NCBI GenBank assembly: GCA_900544615.1
Contig: UQVS01000002.1
Location: 62,001-126,000 of the forward strand
Source: an uncultured Oscillibacter sp.
GTDB lineage: Bacteria; Bacillota; Clostridia; Oscillospirales; Oscillospiraceae
Length of the DNA: 64,000 bases
Direction of reading: 5' to 3'
Part shown: piece by piece, positions 17,161-27,220 of the stretch
Position numbering within the stretch: the stretch's first letter is position 1
Layout: each line of letters begins with the position of its first letter
Notes under the pieces: generated by a model
Seen by the model: the letters and a program-made list of their open reading frames with translations, nothing else
Databases searched by the model: none
What the model was told of the DNA's origin: nothing
Program-made: the position numbers and the translations under genes

Positions 17161-18162
17161 CTACGTCATTGCCCCGGTGTTCAGCATAGTTTCTACGGAA
17201 ATTCCATACCCTTTGGTTGGGTCGCTCAGCAGCACATGGGTCACAGCGCCAACCAGCTGCCCATTTTGAAGAATAGGGCTGCCGCTCATCCCCTGCACAA
17301 TACCGCCGGTGGCGGCGATCAGCTCCGGATCGGTGACAGAGATCACCAGTTCTCTGCCGTCCGGCGCATCCGGGATCGTTTTCAGGATCTCAACGGCGTA
17401 TTCCTGCACCTCATCGCCGGAAATGTTGCTGCGGATCACAGCCGGACCTTCCGCCGCGTCCCCTACCGGCAGCGCTTCCCCCTCTGCCAGAGAACAGGCT
17501 GCGTTCAGGGTACCGAAAATGCCGCAGCCGGTATTGGCGTAAAGCTGTCCCAGCTCTTCCGTCAGATCAAATTCTCCCCGCAGCTCTCCGGCGCTGCCGC
17601 AGCTTCCCTTTTTCACCGCTTTCACGGTGGAGGGCAGGATCGCCCCGTTTCCGAAGGGCATCAGGGCGGCGGTGTCCCCGTCCGTAATGCCGTGGCCCAA
17701 GGCACCAAAGGTGTTGCTATCCGGGTCGTAGTAGGTGACGGTGCCGATCCCCGCCATGCTGTCCCGTACCCACGCACCGATGCAGCACGCCCCCTCTTCA
17801 TTTCGCTCCGGCTCTACGGAGAGCGTCACCGGGCTGCCCTGCCGCTTGACGGACAGTTCCGTGGTGTCCGTACCGTTTTCCTGCAAGAGAGACTGAAACT
17901 GCTCTGTGGATGTTACCGTCCGGCCGCCGCAGGCCTCGATGACGTCGCCGGTTTTCAGGCCGCAGGTGCGGGCAGGCGTACTGCCCTCCGGCAGCTTCAC
18001 CACTACAATGCCCCTTGAAAACAGCTTTACCCCAACGGTGTGGCCTACCGGCACCAGACGTTTTCCGCCGGTCTCCGCGGCCAGGGCTGCGGTGGCGCAC
18101 AGCACCAGGGCCAGTGCCAGCGCTGCGCCGAAGCGCACGCCCTTTTGGATGTTTCCATGCAA
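17161..18162 (-). CDS. spoIVB: SpoIVB serine peptidase (S55), sporulation checkpoint signal
   Basis: The forespore secretes this PDZ serine protease to trigger SpoIVFA cleavage and so pro-sigma-K activation. The product is about 333 residues. An N-terminal hydrophobic segment is followed by a PDZ domain (GLKTGDVIEACGG) and the S55 domain, with catalytic His in ALGHGITD and Ser in GIVQGMSGSP. I place the start at TTG 18162, 8 bp after AAAGGAG; GTG 18189 is an alternative without a good site. It is normally directly upstream of spo0A, but here two unrelated plus-strand genes separate them. Confidence 0.9.
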   Translation of the reverse strand: MHGNIQKGVRFGAALALALVLCATAALAAETGGKRLVPVGHTVGVKLFSRGIVVVKLPEGSTPARTCGLKTGDVIEACGGRTVTSTEQFQSLLQENGTDTTELSVKRQGSPVTLSVEPERNEEGACCIGAWVRDSMAGIGTVTYYDPDSNTFGALGHGITDGDTAALMPFGNGAILPSTVKAVKKGSCGSAGELRGEFDLTEELGQLYANTGCGIFGTLNAACSLAEGEALPVGDAAEGPAVIRSNISGDEVQEYAVEILKTIPDAPDGRELVISVTDPELIAATGGIVQGMSGSPILQNGQLVGAVTHVLLSDPTKGYGISVETMLNTGAMT

Positions 18163-18380
18163 GCTTCTCACTCCTTTCGCGGTCAGCACGGCATTTTCAA
18201 AACAAATCGTTGATTTTATATTTGATATTCCGATTTGTATTGAACCACTGCCGTGTTTCCGCAGACTTTGCCCGCAGTTTTGCGGACACAGTTATCTTCT
18301 CCGGCTGACGCGCGGCAACACCCGACAAAAAGCGGCAGCAGCGCCAGCTAAAATCTGTCAAGTGCCGGGATTTGAGCAGA

Positions 18381-18414
18381 AAAAAGCAGACGCAGGAAGT
18401 TTCCTGCGTCTGCT
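18381..18414 (-). terminator. ftsZ terminator
   Basis: Stem AGCAGACGCAGGAA / TTCCTGCGTCTGCT followed by TTTTTT on the minus strand. It marks the end of the dcw cluster. Confidence 0.92.
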
Positions 18415-18437
18415 GGCGAATTTTACAATATGTAAGC

Positions 18438-19595
<1,158 letters not shown>

Positions 19596-19690
19596 AACGT
19601 GCCTCCTGCTGTCTTTTGTACGAAAGGGCGGTCAGCCGCCCTGTAAACCGCAAATTTTCATTGCCCGCCCACGGCGGGTCATTATTATTT

Positions 19691-19765
19691 ATAATATGCT
19701 ATTTTCCCGGTGAGGTCAAGGGTTGCCGGGAATTTGTTTTGCTTTTTTTACGTCGGATTTCGACA
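19691..19765 (-). promoter_or_regulatory. ftsZ promoter with an upstream 0A box
   Basis: On the minus strand TTGACC and TATTAT are 17 bp apart (19719-19691). A perfect 0A box TGTCGAA sits 39 bp upstream at 19765-19759. Two small GC hairpins (GGGCGG/CCGCCC near 19627 and CCCGCC/GGCGGG near 19665) lie in the leader. Confidence 0.7.
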
Positions 19766-19771
19766 CGCCGC

Positions 19772-20551
19772 TCACCCCCGCACATTCTGCCGGAAGTGGA
19801 TGCTGCCGTCCTCCCGCTGCCGCATATCGAAGGTGCCGGTCATATTGTCCTGAATCTTGTCGCTGGCGATGGACATTTCCAGCAGCTGAAGCTCATAGGC
19901 AAAATCAGCGTCGTAATCCAGCTTCACGGTGAAGCGGTCCATGTAGTCCATGGAGATGCAGGAGAGGTCGCCCAGATGAATGGCATTCACCTCGCCCAGC
20001 TTCCCCGCCTCCTCCAGCGCCGCCAGCAGCTTCAGCAGGCTCTGGCGCTGGGTCTCATAGTCGCTGTCCAGCGCGATCTGCGTCCCCACGGAGGGGGCCA
20101 GCAGACGGCAGCCGTCAATGGTGGGATACCCCGCCGCGCTGGTTTTCTGCTCCACGATCTTTCCCGCAGGGCTGACCAGCCAAACGATGCCGTCCTGCTC
20201 CCAGGCCAGCGGGTCGCCGCACTCCTGCACCTGGATCAGCAGGGTATCCGGCAGCTTCCGCTGGATGTGGGTATTCTCGATCTCAATATAAGGCAGCGCA
20301 TCGGCAATATTCCGAATCACCTGATACTTGTTCAGCAGAAACAGATTGTCGCCGTCCGCTACGCCGCTGGCCTCCCGGATCTCCGCCTCGGTATACCGTT
20401 TCTCCCCGGTGATGACTACGGTATCCACCCGGAAAAACAGGGTGACGGCCGCCACCAGACAACCGCAGATCAGCAAAACGGACAGCAGCTTATAGAGGAA
20501 GCCGCTGCCTCCCCGTCTGCGCCGCCGCGCTGAGCCTCTCCTTCTTGCCAT
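19772..20551 (-). CDS. divIB: Cell division protein DivIB/FtsQ
   Basis: A 259-residue bitopic membrane protein of the divisome. A very basic cytoplasmic tail (MARRRGSARRRRRGG) and a membrane helix (about 20-40) precede an external POTRA domain. That domain runs from VDTVVITGEKRYTEAEI to about residue 110, followed by a beta domain. POTRA-FtsQ proteins recruit FtsL/FtsB and regulate FtsW/FtsI. It lies 27 bp after murA in the same transcription unit. Confidence 0.92.
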   Translation of the reverse strand: MARRRGSARRRRRGGSGFLYKLLSVLLICGCLVAAVTLFFRVDTVVITGEKRYTEAEIREASGVADGDNLFLLNKYQVIRNIADALPYIEIENTHIQRKLPDTLLIQVQECGDPLAWEQDGIVWLVSPAGKIVEQKTSAAGYPTIDGCRLLAPSVGTQIALDSDYETQRQSLLKLLAALEEAGKLGEVNAIHLGDLSCISMDYMDRFTVKLDYDADFAYELQLLEMSIASDKIQDNMTGTFDMRQREDGSIHFRQNVRG

Positions 20552-20578
20552 GGTGGTTCTCCTTTGTATGTTTACTCG

Positions 20579-21844
20579 TTATGCGGCGGCCGGTTCCGTC
20601 CGCCTGATATCCGCGCCGAGGGCTGCCAGATCCCGTTCGATGTGTTCATACCCCCGGTCAATGTGGGTAATCTCCGAAATGACCGTTTCGCCGTCCGCCG
20701 CCAGTGCCGCCACGCACAGCGCCGCCCCACCCCGGAGATCGGTACACCGCACAGCGGCCCCATGGAGCCGCTCTACTCCCAGCACCACCGCCGTGCGGCC
20801 GGAGGTGCGGATATCCGCCCCCATGCGGGTCAGCTCATCCACATGGCGGTAGCGGCTGCTGAACAGGTTCTCCTCAAACACCGCCGCCCCCCGGCACCGC
20901 AGCAGCGCCGCCATCAGAACGGCCTGCGCGTCGGTGGGGAAGCCGGGATAGGGCGCTGTTCGGACAGGGCCGGGCGCGCGCAGACGTCCGCTGCACCGGC
21001 AGGCAATCCCGGCGCTGTCCACGGAAATCCGGCAGCCCGCCTCTCGGAGTGCCGCCGTCACGGTGGACAGGTGTTCCTCCCGCGCCCCCCGCAGGAAAAC
21101 GTCGCCCCCGGCGGACGCCGCCGCGCAGAGATAGGTAGCCGCCGCAATGCGGTCCGGGATCACGGTATATGTACCGCCGTGGAGGGGTCTTCCGCCCCGG
21201 ATCACCACGGTAGATGTACCGCCGCCGGCAACCTCCCCGCCGCAGGTATTCAGGAAATTCTGAAGATCTTCAATCTCCGGCTCGCGGGCCGCGTTGGAAA
21301 GTACCGTAACGCCCTCCGCCCCGCAGGCGGCCAGCATCAGGTTTTCCGTCGCTCCCACGGAGGGGAAGCCCAATACGATCTCCCGCCCCGTCAGCTTTCC
21401 CGCCTGACAGCGCAGGGTGCCGCCGGTGTCGTCGATCTCCGCTCCCAGCATCCGCAGGCCGGAGAGGTGCAGATCAATGGGTCTCGGCCCCAGCTCACAG
21501 CCGCCGGGGCTGCTGAGGGACGCCTGCCCGCACCGGGCCAGAATCGCTCCCAGAAAGATGACGGAGGAGCGCATCTCCCGCATCAGCGCATCCGGAATCC
21601 CGCAGCCGGACATCCCGGAGGTATCCACCGTCAGGGTGTCTCCCTGCCACTCTGCCCGGCACCCCAGCGCCTGCAAAATGCGGATGGATGCTTCCACATC
21701 CCGCAGATGGGGACACCGGCGCAGCTCCACCGTGCCGCCGGTCAGGATGGTGGCTGCCAGCACCGGCAGTACGCTGTTCTTCGCGCTCTGGATGGTCACT
21801 TCCCCCTCCAGACGGTTTCCGCCCCTCGCCAAAAGTTGGCTCAT
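20579..21844 (-). CDS. murA: UDP-N-acetylglucosamine 1-carboxyvinyltransferase MurA
   Basis: It transfers enolpyruvate to UDP-GlcNAc, the first committed step of peptidoglycan synthesis. The 421-residue product has the N-terminal GGNRLEGEV and the KN pair in SAKNSVLP. The active-site loop contains PGGCELGPRPID, so the fosfomycin-target Cys is kept. The start is set at 21844 after AGGAGGGACGGATATG. MurA within the dcw cluster is a less common arrangement. A promoter lies about 85 bp upstream. Confidence 0.96.
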   Translation of the reverse strand: MSQLLARGGNRLEGEVTIQSAKNSVLPVLAATILTGGTVELRRCPHLRDVEASIRILQALGCRAEWQGDTLTVDTSGMSGCGIPDALMREMRSSVIFLGAILARCGQASLSSPGGCELGPRPIDLHLSGLRMLGAEIDDTGGTLRCQAGKLTGREIVLGFPSVGATENLMLAACGAEGVTVLSNAAREPEIEDLQNFLNTCGGEVAGGGTSTVVIRGGRPLHGGTYTVIPDRIAAATYLCAAASAGGDVFLRGAREEHLSTVTAALREAGCRISVDSAGIACRCSGRLRAPGPVRTAPYPGFPTDAQAVLMAALLRCRGAAVFEENLFSSRYRHVDELTRMGADIRTSGRTAVVLGVERLHGAAVRCTDLRGGAALCVAALAADGETVISEITHIDRGYEHIERDLAALGADIRRTEPAAA

Positions 21845-21931
21845 ATCCGTCCCTCCTGATTGAAATGGAATCTCGCACCATCCTATGGGCATTGCCGTGA
21901 TTCGGTTCCATTTCCGTCAGGAAGCAGGGAC

Positions 21932-21960
21932 AGTATACCACAGCTTCCCAGAAAGATAAA
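21932..21960 (-). promoter_or_regulatory. Internal promoter ahead of murA
   Basis: TTTATC and TATACT on the minus strand with a 17-bp spacer in the murG-murA gap. The leader is about 80 nt. It could give murA-divIB expression separate from the upstream dcw genes. Confidence 0.6.
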
Positions 21961-21997
21961 TGTTGAAATTATAAACCCTTAGCCGACAGAAGGCGGA

Positions 21998-23146
21998 TTA
22001 TTTTCCGCCGTTCATGACCGCCTGTACGGTTTCATAGATCCGCTCCGCCGCGTCCCGGACGCCCAGCGCCGTCATGGCCTGCTCCATAGCCCTCCGCCGG
22101 GCGTCGTCATGGAGGATCCCCGCCGCGGCCTGAAACAGTGCCTGCCCGGAGGAGTCCTTTTCCAGCAGCACTTCCACGCCGCCGTGTTCCTCCAGTGCGC
22201 GGGCATTCTTCTCCTGATGATTGTTGGTCACATAGGGGGACGGCACCATAATGGCCGGAACGCCCAGCGCCGTCAGTTCGCTGACGGTGGACGCTCCCGC
22301 CCGGCAGATCACCAGATCTGCCGCCCGCATCACCGGGGCCATGTCATAGATGTACTCCCGCACCTGAAGTGCGGGATGCTCCTTCAATTCCACGCCTTTT
22401 TCCGCCAGCGCCTTCATCACGGCGGCATAGCCGCTCTTCCCTGCGCCGTGGATGTGGTGGAATGGCTCTTTCCCCGCTTCCAGCGCCAGCATATCCGCCA
22501 TCTGGGCATTCATGCCCGCCGCGCCCAGAGAACCCCAGAAGGAGACGATCAGGGGCCGTCCGTCGTTGACGCCCAGCCGCTCCTTGGCCTCCTCCTTCGT
22601 CAGATCGAAGAAGTCGCTCCGCACCGGGGTTCCGGTGACGGCGACCTTGTTCGGATGCTTGTAGTGCTTCCGGCAGGACTCGAAGCCCACCATGATCCGG
22701 CCGGCATAGGGTTCCAGCAGCTCCGTGGTCAGCCCCGGCACGGCGTTGGACTCATGCACCGCCGTGGGAATCCCCATTTTTGCGGCGGCCTTTACCGTGG
22801 GATAGCTGGCGTAGCCGCCGGTGCCGATGACCACATCCGGCCGGAACGCCCGCAGGATCGCCCGCGCTTCCGCCGGGGAACGTACCATATTGAACAGGGA
22901 CACCAGATTATGGCGAATCTCCGCCGGTTTGAAGGACCGGTGAAAGCTGGAAATATGGACGGTGCGGAAATCGTATCCCGCCTTGGGGATCAGATCCTTT
23001 TCCAGCCCCCGCTCCGCCCCCACAAAGAGGATCTTCACGTCCGGGTTCTTCTCCGCCATCAGCTGCGCCACGGCAATGGCCGGGTTGACATGGCCCGCCG
23101 TGCCGCCGCAGGTGAAGATCACCCGGTCAATGCGCTTTTCCATCAT
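21998..23146 (-). CDS. murG: Lipid II synthase MurG (GlcNAc transferase)
   Basis: A membrane-associated GT28 enzyme that adds GlcNAc to lipid I. The product has about 382 residues. The first glycine-rich loop TCGGTAGHVNPAIA is at about residues 10-23. The second domain has IVSFWGSLGA (variant of the usual GGSxGA) and the UDP-GlcNAc-binding RAGASTVSELTALGVPAI. The start is ATG 23146, about 6 bp after AAAGGAG; the next codon is also ATG. Confidence 0.96.
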   Translation of the reverse strand: MMEKRIDRVIFTCGGTAGHVNPAIAVAQLMAEKNPDVKILFVGAERGLEKDLIPKAGYDFRTVHISSFHRSFKPAEIRHNLVSLFNMVRSPAEARAILRAFRPDVVIGTGGYASYPTVKAAAKMGIPTAVHESNAVPGLTTELLEPYAGRIMVGFESCRKHYKHPNKVAVTGTPVRSDFFDLTKEEAKERLGVNDGRPLIVSFWGSLGAAGMNAQMADMLALEAGKEPFHHIHGAGKSGYAAVMKALAEKGVELKEHPALQVREYIYDMAPVMRAADLVICRAGASTVSELTALGVPAIMVPSPYVTNNHQEKNARALEEHGGVEVLLEKDSSGQALFQAAAGILHDDARRRAMEQAMTALGVRDAAERIYETVQAVMNGGK

Positions 23147-23256
23147 ACAGTACTCCTTTTCAAAGGGACTTGGCAGCCTCACATTCTGCCGCTGGCGGGA
23201 GCTTTTTCCTGCTGCCCGCCCCGCCGGATCATTGGAAGCGTTCTTCCAGACAGGCC

Positions 23257-23288
23257 AAAAAGGCGGGGCCTCTCTACCCCGCCTTTGT
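23257..23288 (-). terminator. Terminator-like hairpin spanning the ftsW stop codon
   Basis: Stem AAAGGCGGGG / CCCCGCCTTT, with the ftsW TAG in its loop, followed on the minus strand by TTTTTGG. It sits inside the dcw cluster, 110 bp before murG, so it probably attenuates rather than ends transcription. Confidence 0.7.
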
Positions 23289-24506
23289 CGGCTTCATTTG
23301 TCGGGAAACGCTGAGAATCACGCCCATCTCCGCCAGCTGGACGCACAGCGCCGTGCCGCCGTAGCTGAAAAACGGCAGGGAGATACCGGTGGTGGGCAGA
23401 ACGCCGGACACCACGGCGATGTTCAAAAACACCTGTACTGCCATCAGCGTGGTGAAGCCCACCACCAGCAGCGTGCCGAAGCGGTCCCGGCAGTGGAGGG
23501 CAATCCAGTACCCCCGGAGTACCAGCGCCGCAAACAGCAGCATGATGATCCCCGCGCCGATCAATCCCAGCTCCTCACAGACAATAGAAAAGATGAAATC
23601 GTTGTGCTCCTCCGGCAAAAACAGGAACTTCTGGCGGCTTTTGCCCAGTCCCAGTCCCCACAGGCCGCCGGAGCCGATGGTGATCAGGCTCTGCCGCAGC
23701 TGATAGCCCTTATCCATCGGATCATCCGCCCAGGGATTCAGCCAGTAGGTCACGCGGGAGGTATTGTAGCCGATGACAAACAGCGCCACATACACCAGCC
23801 CTACCGCCGCACCGGCGGCAGCACCTACCCACGCCCAGTTGATGCCGCCTACCAGCATCATGGCGGCACCGGCGCCCAGAATCAGGATGGCGCCGGAAAG
23901 GTGCGGCTCCACAGCCACCAGCCCGCCGATGACCACCAGAATGAAAGCGTAGGGCAGAACGCCGTAGTGGAACGTCCGCATTTTGTCCTTCTTTTTGGAG
24001 ATACTGTCGGCAAAGTAGATGACCACCGCCGCCTTGGCGATCTCTGAGGGCTGGAACTGGATGCCGATCCGCAGCCAGCGGGTTGCGCCCTTGACCGTCA
24101 CGGCAATGGGGTTATGGGGAATAATGACCAGAATCAGCAGGATCACCGAAACATAGATCAGCGCCTTGCCCGCACCCCGGAGCCGCTGGTAATTGAACTT
24201 GCTGACAAGGAACATCACCGCCGTCCCCAGTACGGCAAACACCGCCTGCCGCTCAAAGTAGTACAGGGGATTATGCCGGGACGGATCCTCCTCATAATAG
24301 GCGGAGGGAAAGCTGGCGGACAGCAGCATCACAAGGCCGATGGCCGTCAGCAGCAGCACCAGCAGGCAAAAGGTCACATCGATGGGGCCTCTGGCCAGTT
24401 CCCGGCTCTCCTCCATCTTTTCCCGGCGGCGCTGCTTCCGTTCCTGAAGCGCCAGCTGCTCCTGACGGGTCAGGGGACGGCGGCGCTGCCGCTGTTCCAT
24501 TGCCAT
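23274..24506 (-). CDS. ftsW: SEDS peptidoglycan polymerase FtsW/SpoVE
   Basis: A 410-residue multi-pass glycosyltransferase that polymerises lipid II with a class B PBP partner. A charged cytoplasmic N-terminus (about 40 residues) is followed by about ten membrane segments. SEDS motifs visible include the LQPSE-like FQPSEIAK, a conserved Asp/Glu loop after QLRQSLITIGSGGLWG, and a C-terminal FSYGGTA. FtsW and SpoVE cannot be told apart by sequence; position next to mraY/murG suits either. GGAGGGAGTACC precedes the ATG. Confidence 0.93.
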   Translation of the reverse strand: MAMEQRQRRRPLTRQEQLALQERKQRRREKMEESRELARGPIDVTFCLLVLLLTAIGLVMLLSASFPSAYYEEDPSRHNPLYYFERQAVFAVLGTAVMFLVSKFNYQRLRGAGKALIYVSVILLILVIIPHNPIAVTVKGATRWLRIGIQFQPSEIAKAAVVIYFADSISKKKDKMRTFHYGVLPYAFILVVIGGLVAVEPHLSGAILILGAGAAMMLVGGINWAWVGAAAGAAVGLVYVALFVIGYNTSRVTYWLNPWADDPMDKGYQLRQSLITIGSGGLWGLGLGKSRQKFLFLPEEHNDFIFSIVCEELGLIGAGIIMLLFAALVLRGYWIALHCRDRFGTLLVVGFTTLMAVQVFLNIAVVSGVLPTTGISLPFFSYGGTALCVQLAEMGVILSVSRQMKPTKAG

Positions 24507-24543
24507 GGTACTCCCTCCTTTCCCTTTGCTTGCAGGCAGGCTC

Positions 24544-25530
24544 TCAGAACCGGCCCTGAATTCCCAGATAGGCCAGCAGGCAGAAAACAGCCGTCACCGT
24601 GCAGAACACGATCACGATCTTATTCTCGCTCCAGCCGCACCGCTCCAGATGATGGTGCAGGGGCGCCATCTTGAAAAAGCGCTTGCCATGGGTGGCCTTG
24701 AAGTATCCAACCTGTATAATATCGGACAGAGTTTCCAGAATGTAGATAATTCCCACCAGAAGCAGCACCAGCGGCATATCAAAGGCAAAGGCCAGCGCCG
24801 CCACCGCGCCGCCCAGAAACAGGCTGCCGGTATCGCCCATGAAGCATTTGGCGGGATGGTGGTTATAGAGGGTGAAGAAGCCCAGCAGGCTGCCGCACAG
24901 CGCACCGGAGAAGATGCCCAGCGCGGTCATCTTCCAGAGGATCGCCGCCATCAGGAAAAAGAGCATCACCACCGTCGTCACGCTGGAGGCAAGGCCGTCG
25001 ATGCCGTCGGTGAGGTTCACGGAGTTGACGCAGCCCACAATGACGAAGGCCGCAAACACAAGGTACACGATCCAGTTGACCGTCACCGTCACGTTGACAA
25101 AGGGAATGTAGAGGTCATTGGTCAACAGTCCCTCATACCGCATCAGGCACAGGAACACCACCGCCGCCAAAAGCTGCAAAACGAACTTCTGCTTGGCGGT
25201 CAGACCCTCGTTCTGGTGCTGGCGCACCTTGCGGTAGTCGTCCACAAAGCCGATGAGTCCGAAAATCAGGGCAAAAAGGTACACATACAGGTGGGCAAAA
25301 TTACCCTCCATCATCTGCTGCCAGCCGCAGGCAAACGTCACAATGCCGCTGCCCAGAATAAAGGCAATCCCGCCCATGGTGGGGGTTCCCGCCTTGGAAT
25401 TGTGCCATGTGGGGCCATCCTGCCGGATCTCCTGCCCAGCTTTCAGCTTCCGCAGCTCCGCCAGCACAAATTTTCCCAGAATCATGGTCAGCACACAGCC
25501 GGCCAGAAATGCAATGACATAGATTTTCAT
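24544..25530 (-). CDS. mraY: Phospho-MurNAc-pentapeptide transferase MraY
   Basis: It makes lipid I from UDP-MurNAc-pentapeptide and undecaprenyl phosphate. The 328-residue protein has ten membrane helices. Family motifs include KAGTPTMGG (about 50), FVDDYRKV (Mg-binding Asp pair), NxTDGxDGLA-like NLTDGIDGLA and the C-terminal HHHLE loop. The start is at 25530 after AGAGGAGAAAAC; six extra upstream codons have no ribosome binding site. Confidence 0.97.
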   Translation of the reverse strand: MKIYVIAFLAGCVLTMILGKFVLAELRKLKAGQEIRQDGPTWHNSKAGTPTMGGIAFILGSGIVTFACGWQQMMEGNFAHLYVYLFALIFGLIGFVDDYRKVRQHQNEGLTAKQKFVLQLLAAVVFLCLMRYEGLLTNDLYIPFVNVTVTVNWIVYLVFAAFVIVGCVNSVNLTDGIDGLASSVTTVVMLFFLMAAILWKMTALGIFSGALCGSLLGFFTLYNHHPAKCFMGDTGSLFLGGAVAALAFAFDMPLVLLLVGIIYILETLSDIIQVGYFKATHGKRFFKMAPLHHHLERCGWSENKIVIVFCTVTAVFCLLAYLGIQGRF

Positions 25531-25655
25531 GTTTTCTCCTCTTTGCACCGTTCCTCTGCCATCACGCAGAGACTTTGTGTTCTCCCGCAGCCCGCCCCAA
25601 AAATCTCCGGCGGACGCCGTTCTTTAGAAATGCCGATATGCAGGACGCCCGGCAA

Positions 25656-27104
25656 TCAACGCCCGCTGCTCAGGTAGTCCGCCACAATCTCCCGCTCATC
25701 CATATGATGCTTTACATGGTTGACTTCCTGATAGGTCTCATGCCCCTTGCCGCACAGGACGATCACATCGTCCGTCTCCGCGTGGTCCATGGCCCAGTGA
25801 ATGGCCTCGATCCGATCCACCACCACATGATAGGGGGTGGCGCTGCCGTCAAATCCCGGCAGGATATCCGCAATAATAGCCTCCGGCTCCTCTGTCCGGG
25901 GATTGTCGGTGGTCACGACTGCAAAATCAGACCAGTCCGCCGCCGCTTTGCCCATCAGGGGGCGCTTTGTTCTGTCCCGGTCGCCGCCGCAGCCGAACAC
26001 GGCCACCGTGCGGCCTTTTGCAAACTCCTTCACCGTTTGCAGCACATTCACCATGCTGTCCGGCGTGTGGGCGTAGTCGATGAGGATCGTATAGTCTTTG
26101 CCCGGCGTGGGAACGATCTCCACCCGGCCCTTCACATGGGGAACCTTTGCCAGAACCACGGCGCTCTCTTCCAGAGAGATTCCCAGCGCCAGCGCCGCGC
26201 CCAGCACATCCAGCGTGTTATAGACCATGAAGCCGCCAGGGATATTTACCCGGATGGGGACCCGCTCCGCTCCGCTCACAGCGTCGAAGGCAATACCGCC
26301 TGCGGAAAGGACAATGTTTTCCGCCCGCAGATCCGCATCCGCCTGTTCGGCGTATGTCATCACCTTGCAGTCCGCGTCCTTCAGCAGCCGGGGCGTCCAC
26401 GGATCGTCGGCGTTTACCACGCCGGTGACGCAGTTTCGAAACAGGATAGCCTTGGCGTCGCAGTAGTTTTCCATGGTTTTATGGAAATCCAGATGATCCT
26501 GAGTCAGATTGGTAAAGATACCCACGTCATACCGCACGCCGTAGACCCGATCCAGATACAAAGCGTGGGAGGAGGTCTCCATCACCACATGGGTGCAGCC
26601 TGCATCCGCCATTTCCCGGAACAGCTTCTGCACCTCAAAGGATTCCGGGGTGGTGCGTTCCGTGGGGATCACATCGCTGCCGATCATATTCTGATTGGTG
26701 CCGATCAGGCCCACCTTGACCCCCCGTGCCTGCTCCAGAATGGCCTTGAGCAGATAGGTAGTGGTGGTCTTGCCGCAGGTGCCGGTGACAGCGATCATGG
26801 TCATTTCCTCTGCGGGATGGCCGAACCAGTTCCCGCCGATCACCGCCAGCGCCCGGCGGGAATCCTCCGTCTGCACATAGGCACACGCCTCTGCCGGACG
26901 CCGCTGGCACAGCACCGCCGCCGCACCGTTTGCCAGCGCCTTGGCAATATACTGATGTCCGTCTGTCGCAAAGCCCGTCATGGCCACAAACAGGTCGCCG
27001 GGCCGCGTTGTCCGGGAATCATAGCTGACGCCGGAGATCTCCATTTCCAGATCTGCCGAGCCTGCACAAATGGGAACGCCTGCAAGAAGCTCCCTCAGTT
27101 TCAT
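25656..27104 (-). CDS. murE: UDP-MurNAc-tripeptide synthetase MurE
   Basis: A 482-residue Mur ligase adding the third stem residue. The ATP loop TGTCGKTTTT is at about residues 107-116. The substrate-selecting motif DNPR (about 398-401) predicts meso-diaminopimelate rather than lysine. Rossmann-like N-terminal and C-terminal ligase domains are complete. The next ligases, MurF and MurD, are absent from the cluster. A 126-bp gap separates murE from mraY. Confidence 0.96.
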   Translation of the reverse strand: MKLRELLAGVPICAGSADLEMEISGVSYDSRTTRPGDLFVAMTGFATDGHQYIAKALANGAAAVLCQRRPAEACAYVQTEDSRRALAVIGGNWFGHPAEEMTMIAVTGTCGKTTTTYLLKAILEQARGVKVGLIGTNQNMIGSDVIPTERTTPESFEVQKLFREMADAGCTHVVMETSSHALYLDRVYGVRYDVGIFTNLTQDHLDFHKTMENYCDAKAILFRNCVTGVVNADDPWTPRLLKDADCKVMTYAEQADADLRAENIVLSAGGIAFDAVSGAERVPIRVNIPGGFMVYNTLDVLGAALALGISLEESAVVLAKVPHVKGRVEIVPTPGKDYTILIDYAHTPDSMVNVLQTVKEFAKGRTVAVFGCGGDRDRTKRPLMGKAAADWSDFAVVTTDNPRTEEPEAIIADILPGFDGSATPYHVVVDRIEAIHWAMDHAETDDVIVLCGKGHETYQEVNHVKHHMDEREIVADYLSSGR

Positions 27105-27144
27105 AATAAATTCCTCCTATGACCGATATGAGTTTTCCTACCGT

Positions 27145-27150
27145 ATTGTA
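27145..27150 (-). promoter_or_regulatory. Possible extended -10 promoter before murE
   Basis: TGCTACAAT on the minus strand, about 40 bp before the murE ATG, in the 116-bp gap after the PBP2 gene. The -35 is weak. Confidence 0.45.
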
Positions 27151-27220
27151 GCAGGTTTTGCAGGAAAACATACCGGAAATAGTGTCGTAAATCTGGCAAA
27201 AAATGCGGTAAAGGCAATGG

